From: an uncultured Agathobacter sp.
GTDB lineage: Bacteria > Bacillota > Clostridia > Lachnospirales > Lachnospiraceae
Length of the DNA: 31,228 nt
NCBI GenBank assembly: GCA_934358675.1
Contig: CAKRKX010000017.1
Location: 1 to 31,228 of the forward strand
Reading direction: 5' to 3'
Positions 1 through 10,453 of this stretch are shown piece after piece. The notes below the pieces were generated by a model, which made no database searches, had not been told where the DNA came from, and saw nothing but the letters and a program-made list of their open reading frames with translations. The first letter of the stretch is position 1; the number at the start of each line of letters is the position of its first letter. The translations under genes and the position numbers were made by a program.

Positions 1-2
1 GG

Positions 3-1352
3 TTAATTGTTACCATCATCTGTTGACGTATCCTCGGAGTCGGATGTGTTATCATCGGGATTACTTGAATCAGGCTCAGCGCCCCCACTCCCGGAGTCCT
101 TCTTCGCAATCTTTATCTCTACGGATACCGTCCGTGCCGCGTAATTGTCCTCATCCAGTGTAAGTACAAGATTCACCTGATGAAGTCCCTCTTCCAATCC
201 GGACACGTCAATCGCCGCGACAAGATCTGCAACGTTTAATTTATTTAAGTCATTCTGCAGACCACTGATTGTAACCGTGACTGCATCCTGCTCAAAAGCA
301 AGCTCGTAACCATCCTCGAGTCCATTGACTGTAATGTCGTTGGTATTGATGGTAAATGTTTTGGACTGGTAAGTCTCGATCCGCACTGTAACCGTCACGG
401 TCGCATCTGCTGCATCGACCAGTTCCACGCCATCCGGAAGATATTCCGTGATGTCGATCGTTGTTGTAATATCTTCCCTTGCGCCGCTCACATTGAGCAC
501 TTCCGCAGGAATTGCAAGCGACATGATCGGATTCAGCACCGAAGCGGAACCCTTGATCTGAATGTTCACCGGATCACTGGTAATCTCAACCACCCGGTAA
601 TCGCCGGACGGTGATCCGGTTGTCGAGAAGGACAACGGAATCTCTTTCACCCTCAGGATCTTAGCTGAGATCGTAACCGTCGTATTATTATACTTTAATC
701 GTGTCGTATCGATTTCATTGCCGTCCGCATCGTAGAATACCGGAAGCACATTATCCGAAAGATTCATGGACATGCCTTCCACATCGATCGTTGCAACGAC
801 ACTGTCGATCTGGTCCACAACCGCCGCCGGGCCCGTCACATTCAGCACGTTCGGATTCGTAACCGTCACTTCACCGAGTGCATATCCGTCCGCAACCTGT
901 CCGGTCGTGTCTGCAGTGATCATAAATCTTCTGCTCACAAGATCATCCAGAGAAATCTCCAGATACTGATTCTTGCCATTGTATTTCAATGAGGAATTTG
1001 AACGCCGGCTCGTCACCTCGATCGGTACCCGCGCACTCTTGTTGTCCGAATCCATAATCATGCGGTTCATATCCGCCGTTGCGGTAAAATCCGTATCCTC
1101 AAGCTTATTGATCACGCTGCGCTTCGCCGTAACGGAGAACGTGATCGTGTTCGTTCCGTTTAACACTTCGTAGCACTTGTTCATATCCGTGATCGCCGAT
1201 TCATTCTCCACCGTGACATTCGTTGTAAAACGCACCGTCTTATTCGGGTCATCTATATTATATACGACCAGCCACAGAATAAATGCAAAGACAACCGCCA
1301 GAATTTTATATCCGATATTATTCACCAGAGTTTTGAGAATCTTATTTGCCAT
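3..1352 (-). CDS. cdaR: YbbR-domain protein, CdaA regulator CdaR
   Basis: Predicted membrane-anchored extracellular regulator of the diadenylate cyclase CdaA. The 449-residue protein has one N-terminal transmembrane segment at about residues 15-31, followed by repeated beta-rich YbbR-type modules. Each module carries the recurring pattern of hydrophobic strands ending in V-x-V/I. The C-terminal tail of about 33 residues is acidic and rich in S, D, G and N, and looks unstructured. The ATG overlaps the end of cdaA by 11 bases and has an AGGAGG seven bases upstream, so the two genes are translationally coupled. In Firmicutes cdaA-cdaR is commonly followed by glmM, which would lie just outside the window. 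The family call is firm; the regulatory role is by homology. Confidence 0.9.
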   Translation of the reverse strand: MANKILKTLVNNIGYKILAVVFAFILWLVVYNIDDPNKTVRFTTNVTVENESAITDMNKCYEVLNGTNTITFSVTAKRSVINKLEDTDFTATADMNRMIMDSDNKSARVPIEVTSRRSNSSLKYNGKNQYLEISLDDLVSRRFMITADTTGQVADGYALGEVTVTNPNVLNVTGPAAVVDQIDSVVATIDVEGMSMNLSDNVLPVFYDADGNEIDTTRLKYNNTTVTISAKILRVKEIPLSFSTTGSPSGDYRVVEITSDPVNIQIKGSASVLNPIMSLAIPAEVLNVSGAREDITTTIDITEYLPDGVELVDAADATVTVTVRIETYQSKTFTINTNDITVNGLEDGYELAFEQDAVTVTISGLQNDLNKLNVADLVAAIDVSGLEEGLHQVNLVLTLDEDNYAARTVSVEIKIAKKDSGSGGAEPDSSNPDDNTSDSEDTSTDDGNN

Positions 1353-2223
1353 TCTTCAACCTCCTTCTGATGAGTTCAAGACCGGTAACCTCACGACTGT
1401 GGTTCTGCAGATAACGCAGCTTCTCGCGCAGGAAATCCGCATCCACACCGTGATAGATCTGTCCCCGCTGCGCGATGGAAACCTTGCCGGTCTCCTCCGA
1501 TACAACGATCGTCAGGGAATCGCTGACCTCACTGATTCCGACCGCCGCACGATGGCGCGTTCCGAGATCCTTGCTGAGTGCAAGACTGTCGGACAGCGGC
1601 AGATAACAGGTGGCAGACACCACACGGTCTCCTCTCACAATGACAGCACCGTCATGAAGAGGTGTATTCTTTTCAAAAATATTGATCAGAAGCTGACTGC
1701 TTAAGATTGCATCCACATCGATTCCGGTGCGGACATATTCATTGAGAAGGATCTCATCCTCCACAACGATCAGCGCTCCGGTGCGAACCTTACCCATCGC
1801 ATAGCTTGCCTTGATCAGCTCCTCGATCGTGCGATCCGAGAAACGGTCATTCTCCGCCTTGCCGAGATTAAACCAGCGTCCGAACAGGTTCTTGCCGCCG
1901 AGATTCTCGAGCGCCTTGCGAAGCTCCGGCTGGAAAATGATAACCAGCGCAAGGAGGCCGACACTCAACAGATTCTCTGCCAGCCAGAGTATCGTGTTCA
2001 TATGGAAAATGAGCGCCAGCAGGATAAAGATCAAAATGATCATAATACCCTTAAACAGATTCCACGCTCTCGTATTCTTGATCCACAACAGGATATAATA
2101 AAACAGGAAAGAAATAATCAGAATTTCCACAAAGTCCACCGGGGACATTGAGATATCCGGGAAATCAAGCGCTCCTATCGTGCGATCATATAAATCCGTT
2201 ATCGTAGCTGCAAAATTCTGCAT
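1342..2223 (-). CDS. cdaA: Diadenylate cyclase CdaA (c-di-AMP synthase)
   Basis: Makes cyclic di-AMP from two ATP at the membrane; c-di-AMP controls potassium and osmolyte balance and wall homeostasis in Gram-positives. The 293-residue protein has three N-terminal membrane segments (about residues 33-48, 57-73 and 80-97) and a cytoplasmic DAC (DisA_N) domain from about 100. The two signature motifs are visible: DGA at 191-193 (in TPLHDGAVIV) and RHR at 223-225 (in GTRHRAAVG). Length fits the CdaA/YbbP class rather than DisA or CdaS. An AGGAGG precedes the ATG. It is third in an operon behind two uncharacterised membrane-protein genes and overlaps cdaR. Confidence 0.96.
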   Translation of the reverse strand: MQNFAATITDLYDRTIGALDFPDISMSPVDFVEILIISFLFYYILLWIKNTRAWNLFKGIMIILIFILLALIFHMNTILWLAENLLSVGLLALVIIFQPELRKALENLGGKNLFGRWFNLGKAENDRFSDRTIEELIKASYAMGKVRTGALIVVEDEILLNEYVRTGIDVDAILSSQLLINIFEKNTPLHDGAVIVRGDRVVSATCYLPLSDSLALSKDLGTRHRAAVGISEVSDSLTIVVSEETGKVSIAQRGQIYHGVDADFLREKLRYLQNHSREVTGLELIRRRLKNGK

Positions 2224-2260
2224 ATTTCCTCCTTTCTTTCCACGCCCTGGCGTTTCTTAA

Positions 2261-3313
2261 TTATTTTAATAAATCCTCGTCGATATCAAGTTCCTTGGCG
2301 ATCACCTTGCGGGAGTTCTCCTCCTCTTCCGGTGACAGTGTTCTCTTCGAATGATCGATGCGCTTGCCCATGCTCGCCGTATTGCCGAAGTGTTTTACCG
2401 TCACTTCCTTGACCGCAACCATCTTCTTCGGAACAGCCTTCACGTAATAGTAATAATCATCATCTTCAAACTGCACCCGCTCCGTTCTCGCATAGTCGAG
2501 ATTCATGAACAGGAACTCGATCACAAAACCGATCACCAGTGAAATAATATTACCGATCAGAAGTCCCAATGTCTTATCGGAAACATTCAGTACAAGATAT
2601 CCGACAAACAATCCGACCACTTCGATCAATGTACCGGAGATGATTGCCAGTGTCCATGCGTGATCCACTTCCAGTCTGCGCACCACATATACAACGATAG
2701 TTGCAACCGCAAAAATTGCGATCACAAGATACATCTCCTTATTGCTCAAAAGCTGCCCAACCGAAATATCAAATTTCGAGGAAGCCGCCGCAGCGCCTCC
2801 ATCCACAACTACAGCCTTGAGAGTACCGGAATTCTGATGAATACCGTCCAGAAAATAATAGATAACGGTGCCACAGATGATTGCAACCACCGAATACGCA
2901 TCGCGAAGCAGTGAGCATCCGATCGGCATCACATACGGAATACGAAGCTGAAAACATACCGGTGTCAGAATCGCAGCCAGCCCGTTCTTCGGTGCAAACC
3001 GAAAATACAAAAAGAACAGCGCCGCAAAAAGCACCAGTGTCGTCACTGCAACTTCCATGGACAGTGCATACATATCTGCCAGTACAACAAACGCCGCCAG
3101 CCAGATCATCGCGTTCACCGGCAGGATCGCGCAGACGAGTGACAGAATGAGTGCAACCGGAAACCGGCTGATCTTCTCCATAAAGCCGATATTCGTATTG
3201 ATCATTGTAAAAAGCAGCATTGCCACAATAAATTTTACAACCGGAAACAAGTACGTCTCATACTTGCTGTAAAAACGGATCAGACGATCCTTAATCTCCA
3301 ATAAACTTGTCAT
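2261..3313 (-). CDS. Polytopic membrane protein of unknown function, cda operon
   Basis: I do not recognise the family. The 350-residue protein has about eight or nine hydrophobic segments between residues 20 and 275. Residues between the middle segments (about 170-195) form a polar, Ala-rich loop. A charged C-terminal tail of about 75 residues contains a run of acidic residues followed by four tyrosines and a Lys-rich stretch. The topology suggests an integral membrane protein with a cytoplasmic tail. It starts at ATG with an upstream AGGAG-type site, 11 bases after the 134-aa gene, and is followed 37 bases later by cdaA. That layout points to one transcript and perhaps a role in CdaA control, envelope assembly or transport. 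Function is unknown; only the membrane nature is supported. Confidence 0.8.
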   Translation of the reverse strand: MTSLLEIKDRLIRFYSKYETYLFPVVKFIVAMLLFTMINTNIGFMEKISRFPVALILSLVCAILPVNAMIWLAAFVVLADMYALSMEVAVTTLVLFAALFFLYFRFAPKNGLAAILTPVCFQLRIPYVMPIGCSLLRDAYSVVAIICGTVIYYFLDGIHQNSGTLKAVVVDGGAAAASSKFDISVGQLLSNKEMYLVIAIFAVATIVVYVVRRLEVDHAWTLAIISGTLIEVVGLFVGYLVLNVSDKTLGLLIGNIISLVIGFVIEFLFMNLDYARTERVQFEDDDYYYYVKAVPKKMVAVKEVTVKHFGNTASMGKRIDHSKRTLSPEEEENSRKVIAKELDIDEDLLK

Positions 3314-3324
3314 AAAAACCTCTC

Positions 3325-3729
3325 CTATGCCTTCAGTTTGTCTTCCCGATGATACATTTTACGCACTTTCTTTAAGTGTCCGATGTATTTGCGAAGTTCC
3401 CTCCTGCCCTCCGCATACCGGATGCTGTAAACAAAGACCGTCACCAGAAGATAGATTGCCATAAATCCTACATAGAGCAGCAGAAACCGGATCACCAGAT
3501 TTGCAAGATCCGCAGAATTTATGAAAGCGATCGCAGCGGTCATATCACCGATCACCCACAGTGCCACAAGAAGGCCGAACGCGATCGTTCCCGAGAAAAA
3601 GCTTTTCACCAGTTCTTTTCCAACGTAGTCCCATATATAATATTCTCCCATCGGATGGCACTTCTTATCCTCATGCTGATCATACACTGCCATCTGATAC
3701 AGTTCCCTGACTCGTTCTTCGTTGATCAT
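3325..3729 (-). CDS. Small two-TM membrane protein, first gene of cda operon
   Basis: Unrecognised 134-residue protein. Two long hydrophobic segments (about residues 42-68 and 78-103) are flanked by a charged N-terminus and a strongly basic C-terminus, suggesting both ends are cytoplasmic. An AGGAGG lies six bases before the ATG. A good promoter (TTGAAA, 16 bases, TATAAT) sits about 45 bases upstream, so this is the promoter-proximal gene of the run 134-aa, 350-aa, cdaA, cdaR. The His- and Cys-containing N-terminal stretch around residues 19-30 could be noted, but no metal-binding family is identified. Real gene status rests on the promoter, the ribosome binding site and tight packing. Confidence 0.78.
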   Translation of the reverse strand: MINEERVRELYQMAVYDQHEDKKCHPMGEYYIWDYVGKELVKSFFSGTIAFGLLVALWVIGDMTAAIAFINSADLANLVIRFLLLYVGFMAIYLLVTVFVYSIRYAEGRRELRKYIGHLKKVRKMYHREDKLKA

Positions 3730-3774
3730 TTCGTCCTCCTATTTACAATTGGACACAATTACACATTATTTTGT

Positions 3775-3802
3775 ATTATACCACATCTGCTAATGATTTC
3801 AA
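3775..3802 (-). promoter_or_regulatory. Sigma-A-type promoter of the cda operon
   Basis: On the minus strand the -35 TTGAAA (3797-3802) and -10 TATAAT (3775-3780) are 16 bases apart. They sit upstream of the 134-aa membrane-protein gene and downstream of the yvyF terminator. Confidence 0.75.
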
Positions 3803-3844
3803 AGAAAGAATTGTAATCCGGGTGATTCTTAAAACAAATGTAAG

Positions 3845-3886
3845 AAAAAAGCCCCCGGATATTTCTTGTCTCCAGGGGGCTTCTGT
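3845..3886 (-). terminator. Rho-independent terminator of the hom-glpK-comF-yvyF run
   Basis: On the minus strand AAGCCCCC pairs with GGGGGCTT across a loop of about 18 bases whose ends (TGGA and TCCG) also pair partly, followed by TTTTTT. It begins immediately after the yvyF stop codon. Confidence 0.88.
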
Positions 3887-3887
3887 A

Positions 3888-4295
3888 CTAATTTTTCAGA
3901 AATCTCATGCGCTCACGGTCTCTCTCCATACGCTTGTTTTTATTCGGGTCAAAATCCGGAGCATAAGCACTGCGAAGAGTCATCGCAAGCTTGTTCTTGC
4001 ACTCCTCACAATATCTGCCGCTACGAATCATCTTACCGCAGTTCTCACAGGTAATCCCTGCTTCGGATGCATCCGACAGAATCAGTCGCTCCTCACGAAC
4101 CCACTGCCGGATCTGTTTAACCGACACATCCAGTTCACGGGATACGACTTCCATGGTAGAATGCGGATTTTCTTCTATGTATTTCTTCACTTCCTGAAAC
4201 TTATCCTCAAGCTTCTTACGACATTCCGGACAAATCTTCTCATTATTCAACACATTAAACAGTCGTCCACAGCCTCTGCAATTCGTAACATCCAT
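3888..4295 (-). CDS. yvyF: YvyF-like flagellar-operon zinc-ribbon protein
   Basis: 135-residue protein of the YvyF/TIGR03826 type found in flagellar operons. Two zinc-ribbon cysteine clusters bracket a helix-turn-helix-like stretch. The first cluster is near the N-terminus (CRGCGRLF and later CPEC), and the second begins CENCGK and ends CEEC. The middle carries SRELDVSVKQIRQWV, which resembles the HTH of these proteins. I start at the ATG with AGGAGG six to seven bases upstream, 33 bases inside the longest frame. comF lies directly upstream, the same order as comFC-yvyF in Bacillus subtilis. It probably has a regulatory or assembly-related role in motility; its exact function is unknown. Confidence 0.85.
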   Translation of the reverse strand: MDVTNCRGCGRLFNVLNNEKICPECRKKLEDKFQEVKKYIEENPHSTMEVVSRELDVSVKQIRQWVREERLILSDASEAGITCENCGKMIRSGRYCEECKNKLAMTLRSAYAPDFDPNKNKRMERDRERMRFLKN

Positions 4296-4343
4296 GATGG
4301 TTCCTCCTTCAAATATCAGTCCGTTCATCTCAGGGCTGACATC

Positions 4344-5069
4344 TCACATAACAATTCCCTCTCCCGTGCAGAGCGTCAGGAAAAACACCTGCTCCACACC
4401 GCATCGCCGAAGTTCTGCCGCAACCGCTTCCACGGTACTTCCGGTCGTATAGATATCATCGACGATCAATACTTTCTTATATTTTACTATAAAGTCCGCC
4501 GCCTGAAAAGCCTTTTTCAGGTTGTTTTTGCGTTCGCCGTCGTTGAGCAGCTTCTGCGGGCGTGTATTTCTTGTCCGCCGGACACCGTCTCTGACCAATG
4601 GAATATCCATCTGCCTTGCAAGCTCCAGCGCAAAGATCTCCGCCTGATTGTATCCCCTTTTGCGCTGCTTCGGCCGGTACATCGGGACCGGAATAATCGC
4701 CTCCACGCCGTTTCTTTGCAGCCAGTCCGCCTGTTGTGCAACCGCCTGCTCCGCAAAAAAGCGAGCATACTCTCTCCGGTTGGAATACTTGAACCGATAC
4801 ACAGATCTGCGCACTTCCCCTTTATAACGATAGACCGAGCGCCCCTGTGTGCAAAAAAGAGGCTGTCCTGCTGTAATTTTCTTCCGGCAATCGAAGCAGT
4901 ATTCTGCCTCCGCTAAGTCAAGCGGCTTCCCGCATCGATAGCAGACTGTTGCGCCGACCGGATACAGCTTTGGTTCACAATCCGGATGTATACGCCACCC
5001 CGCGCGGATCAGCTCCGCTTCCAGAATTTCATCACAGACGGCACATCGTGGAGGAAACAGAATCTGCAA
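4344..5069 (-). CDS. comF: ComF-family phosphoribosyltransferase-like protein
   Basis: ComFC/GntX-like protein implicated in DNA uptake or use of external DNA. The N-terminus has a four-cysteine zinc site (PPRCAVC and a CYRCGK/CFDC pair). The middle and C-terminus form a phosphoribosyltransferase fold with a conserved PRPP-loop, VLIVDDIYTTGST. The frame is open back into glpK, but no ATG lies near the expected N-terminus. The family normally begins a few residues before LFPPRC. A TTG at 5069 has an AGGTGA about eight bases upstream and gives 241 residues, so I prefer it over the 271-residue reading inside glpK. It sits 19 bases after glpK and ahead of yvyF. Confidence 0.87.
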   Translation of the reverse strand: MQILFPPRCAVCDEILEAELIRAGWRIHPDCEPKLYPVGATVCYRCGKPLDLAEAEYCFDCRKKITAGQPLFCTQGRSVYRYKGEVRRSVYRFKYSNRREYARFFAEQAVAQQADWLQRNGVEAIIPVPMYRPKQRKRGYNQAEIFALELARQMDIPLVRDGVRRTRNTRPQKLLNDGERKNNLKKAFQAADFIVKYKKVLIVDDIYTTGSTVEAVAAELRRCGVEQVFFLTLCTGEGIVM

Positions 5070-5088
5070 TAAATCTTCACCTATGATC

Positions 5089-7811
<2,723 letters not shown>

Positions 7812-7815
7812 CTTT

Positions 7816-8259
7816 TCACTCCCTGGCTAAAATTTTTGCGTAATGAATGCCTTGCACGGATTCAATACTGTTCTTCATCACTTCCAGATCACCGGTTGCC
7901 GGAAAGACATCGATACTCAAGGAAAGCGACGCGATCCCATTGACCGGAATACTCTGATGAATGGTCAGAACATTCGCATGAAAATCCGCGATCGTCTTGA
8001 GCACGAGTGATAAAATGCCCGGCTCATCATCGAGCTGGATCACCATCGTGACTGTCTTACCCTTAGCATTCTCATGATACGGAAATATATCATCTTTGTA
8101 CTTGTAAAAGGAGCTTCTGCTGATTCCTACCGCCTCGGTGGCATCCTGAACCGATGTCATCTTACCGGAGTCGAGCAGGCGCTTAGCTTCCACAACTTTG
8201 AGCAGTACCTCCGGCACAGCTTTTTCCTTTAAGACGAAGAAAGATGCTTTCTCTGACAT
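7816..8259 (-). CDS. ACT-domain protein, UPF0735/PheB type
   Basis: 147-residue protein of the UPF0735 (PheB) family. Residues 1-68 are an N-terminal helical part that looks like an HTH (QDATEAVGISRSSFYKYKDDIF). Residues 69-147 form an ACT domain (VTMVIQLDDEPGILSLVLKTIADFHANVLTIHQ). ACT domains usually bind amino acids, and here the gene is four bases upstream of hom. A role as an amino-acid-responsive regulator of homoserine or aromatic metabolism is likely, but the ligand is not known. A GAGGAGG precedes the ATG, and a promoter lies about 60 bases upstream. Confidence 0.9.
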   Translation of the reverse strand: MSEKASFFVLKEKAVPEVLLKVVEAKRLLDSGKMTSVQDATEAVGISRSSFYKYKDDIFPYHENAKGKTVTMVIQLDDEPGILSLVLKTIADFHANVLTIHQSIPVNGIASLSLSIDVFPATGDLEVMKNSIESVQGIHYAKILARE

Positions 8260-8314
8260 CCCTTACCTCCTCTGCATTGTCTTTCTATGACCGACACTTG
8301 TGCTCACTCGAAAG

Positions 8315-8343
8315 ATTTTAACACAGCAAAGCATAGAACGCAA
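8315..8343 (-). promoter_or_regulatory. Promoter of the ACT-hom operon
   Basis: On the minus strand TTGCGT (8338-8343) and TAAAAT (8315-8320) are separated by 17 bases, about 56 bases before the ACT-gene start. The -35 is only half consensus. Confidence 0.55.
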
Positions 8344-8374
8344 GACCTGCCGCCATTCTTTTTTACAGCAAATT

Positions 8375-8408
8375 GCCCCCGCCGTGTATCAAAACACACA
8401 GTGGGGGC
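8375..8408 (-). terminator. Terminator-like hairpin after the SPFH gene
   Basis: On the minus strand GCCCCC pairs with GGGGGC and the inner GTGT pairs with ACAC, nine bases after the SPFH stop. The tract after the stem (AATTTG) is a poor U-run, so termination may be partial. Confidence 0.6.
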
Positions 8409-8416
8409 TTATATTG

Positions 8417-9673
8417 CTATGCTCTCGGTTTTCCGCAATTGCTGCAGAAGTTACCGGAATTTACCTGTCCACAGGAGCAGGTCCAATCGGTTGACGGCGC
8501 CGGCTTTCCGCAATTACTGCAGAACTTGCCGGAGTTTACCTGTCCGCAGGAACAACTCCAACCTGCTGCCTGCTGTGGAGCTGCACCTGCCACACCCGCT
8601 GCCGGATTGTCCTGTGCGCCATTCATCTGGCCCACTCCCATATTCATCTGGTTCATTTGGTTCATCTGATTCTGTACCTGCTGGTTCATCTGCATCTGCG
8701 CCATATTCACGGATGATGCATTTCCGACGATGGAACCGCCGATGTTACCAGCCATGCCCATACCCATAAAGCCTGCCATCGCGCCGTTGGCGTTGCTTCC
8801 GGCTGCCTCGAGTCCTCTTGCGGCAGCGGCCTGTACATAGCCCTCGCGGATGGTCGGATCAGAGAGCATCGCACCCTCGTTTCTTAAGTTGATGAGCTTC
8901 TGTGACTCCTCGTTGTAAGAAATGCTGATACCGACTGCCTGGATCTCCATACCACGCATCTGGTTCCACTCCTCATCGAGGATGTTTGCCATATACTTTC
9001 CTAATTCTCTCGCCTTGCTTGAGACGAATGAGATGCGGATTCCGTCTGCGGACATCTGGTTGATTGCAGACTGCAGTGCCTCCAAGAACTCGGAGAGATA
9101 CTGCTCGTTGATCTCATCGATCTCCACGTGATCCTTGTTCTTTGGAATCGCCTCCGCATAGAACTGCAGCGGATTCGTGATCTTGATCGAATAATTTCCG
9201 TGTGCACGGAGGAAAAGCTCCGCATTGTAGAACGAATCATAATAATTGACCGGCTGTCTTGTGCCGAACTTGATGCCTTTGATCTCCTGCAGGTTGATAA
9301 AGAATACCTGCTGCTTTGTCGGTGTCTGTCCGCCAAACTTGAAACGTTTGAACGCCTCTGAAAGCGAATCTCCGAACTGTCCGTTAAGCGCGGAAGGAAG
9401 TGCCGAATTATTGATCGTATAATAGCCCGGTTCTGCGGTATAATCCACGATTCTTCCGCCGTCCACAAGGATCATGAACTGGTTGTCATACACATGGATC
9501 ACCGAACCGTTGGATACCGTATTATCGGTTCCCTTCGTATTCTGTCCGCGACGGATCTGCACGCCCCGTGTGAAAACCGTCTGATCCCCCATATTCTCCG
9601 GCTCATAGACCTCAAGCCACTGATCCGCAAAGCCACCTTTGACCAAATCTGCTGCTGCCTTGATAATTCCCAT
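8417..9673 (-). CDS. SPFH/Band-7 protein with tandem zinc ribbons (YdjI-like)
   Basis: 418-residue cytoplasmic SPFH-domain protein of the YdjI/virion-core-like group, expected to form a membrane-associated scaffold. Residues 1 to about 290 form the SPFH and adjoining helical region. Next comes a Gly/Ala stretch, then a Met/Gln/Asn-rich low-complexity segment, a Pro/Ala linker and two nearly identical zinc ribbons (W-S/T-C-S-C-G-Q-V-N-S-G, then C-S-N-C-G-K-P) 25 residues apart. There is no obvious transmembrane segment; membrane attachment may come from the upstream neighbour. It follows the 252-aa membrane zinc-ribbon gene by 21 bases, recalling ydjG/H/I in Bacillus, which sits in an envelope-stress operon with a PspA homologue. 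Function in this organism is unknown. Confidence 0.88.
   Translation of the reverse strand: MGIIKAAADLVKGGFADQWLEVYEPENMGDQTVFTRGVQIRRGQNTKGTDNTVSNGSVIHVYDNQFMILVDGGRIVDYTAEPGYYTINNSALPSALNGQFGDSLSEAFKRFKFGGQTPTKQQVFFINLQEIKGIKFGTRQPVNYYDSFYNAELFLRAHGNYSIKITNPLQFYAEAIPKNKDHVEIDEINEQYLSEFLEALQSAINQMSADGIRISFVSSKARELGKYMANILDEEWNQMRGMEIQAVGISISYNEESQKLINLRNEGAMLSDPTIREGYVQAAAARGLEAAGSNANGAMAGFMGMGMAGNIGGSIVGNASSVNMAQMQMNQQVQNQMNQMNQMNMGVGQMNGAQDNPAAGVAGAAPQQAAGWSCSCGQVNSGKFCSNCGKPAPSTDWTCSCGQVNSGNFCSNCGKPRA
8427..8560. repeat. Tandem duplication encoding two zinc ribbons
   Basis: Two closely similar 59-base copies (8427-8485 and 8502-8560) are offset by 75 bases and encode the two C-terminal Cys4 ribbons of the SPFH protein. 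Most differences are silent third-position changes. This indicates an internal duplication followed by purifying selection. Confidence 0.8.
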
Positions 9674-9694
9674 AATTTTTCTCCTTTTCCCTTA

Positions 9695-10453
9695 TTATAA
9701 TCGTTGAGACCCAACTTCATATATTTTATGCAGTGACCATACCTTCGTGTTGACCGGTGTCACCTTGGTGCCACAGTATTCACAGTGCATATCGCCAAGA
9801 CTCTTGATCGGCGCACCGCAGTTCGGACAGGTCATACCGAGTGCATTGCCAAACTCGGCGATATCGCTGTCCTGTATGTAGATCAGTTCCGTATTATACT
9901 TCGTCTGTGTCTTACGCTCCTTCGAGCCGCCGATCACCTCGCCGTCCCTGACCTTGCTGTAAAAATATTCCACCGCGCTCTGGATCGTGATCACACAGGC
10001 GCCTTTCTCCTTGTGATAATTGGAGATCTCGGTCTGGTGGATCTTGATCTGCTCATACACCTCCCGGATTCCCGCCGCCTCATTGTCCTCGATCCGGTTG
10101 CGGATCTGATCCTTTACGGCATCCGATGCGTTCCGGATCGTTGTCACATCGCCGTTTGTGATTGCAAGCAGCGCCGAAGTGAGCATATTCTCAGCGCGAT
10201 GTTTGAATTCTTCCCACGAAAAATCCGGAAAATCTCTCATGATCTGCGGTTCCATCAGCCGGGTCATGCCGGATACCGATTTCGGTGTCTCCGCCGCGAT
10301 GTCCGCCTGCCGGTTGATGCCCTCCACGAGACTGTCCGTGCCGAACAGATCCCGCGAAAATTTTGTCACTTTATTCTTGATCGTCCATATTCCCAGTACA
10401 GCAAAAATCACTATACACAGGATTACCGCCAATACAATCATTCTCGCCGTCAC
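9695..10453 (-). CDS. Membrane-anchored Tim44-like/zinc-ribbon protein
   Basis: Predicted 252-residue protein with one N-terminal membrane helix (about residues 5-24). Next come a linker, a Tim44-like alpha/beta region with many charged helices (about 70-200), and a C-terminal zinc ribbon (CPNCGAP then CEYCGTK). The best start is the GTG at 10453: it has GGAGGAGG seven bases upstream and overlaps the prfB TGA as GTGA, giving direct translational coupling. The next gene encodes the SPFH/zinc-ribbon protein, so the two probably form a membrane complex, as proposed for the B. subtilis YdjG/H/I proteins. The Tim44-like call is from the sequence pattern only. Confidence 0.78.
   Translation of the reverse strand: MTARMIVLAVILCIVIFAVLGIWTIKNKVTKFSRDLFGTDSLVEGINRQADIAAETPKSVSGMTRLMEPQIMRDFPDFSWEEFKHRAENMLTSALLAITNGDVTTIRNASDAVKDQIRNRIEDNEAAGIREVYEQIKIHQTEISNYHKEKGACVITIQSAVEYFYSKVRDGEVIGGSKERKTQTKYNTELIYIQDSDIAEFGNALGMTCPNCGAPIKSLGDMHCEYCGTKVTPVNTKVWSLHKIYEVGSQRL

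Noticed and set aside
3771..4916. 381-codon plus-strand frame
   Set aside because: Fully antisense to yvyF and comF, which have clear family motifs; His/Arg/Ser-rich composition typical of a shadow frame and no ribosome site.
8260..8314. Riboswitch or T-box in the ACT-hom leader
   Set aside because: The leader is only about 50 bases long, with no T-box sequence, no specifier hairpin and no terminator.
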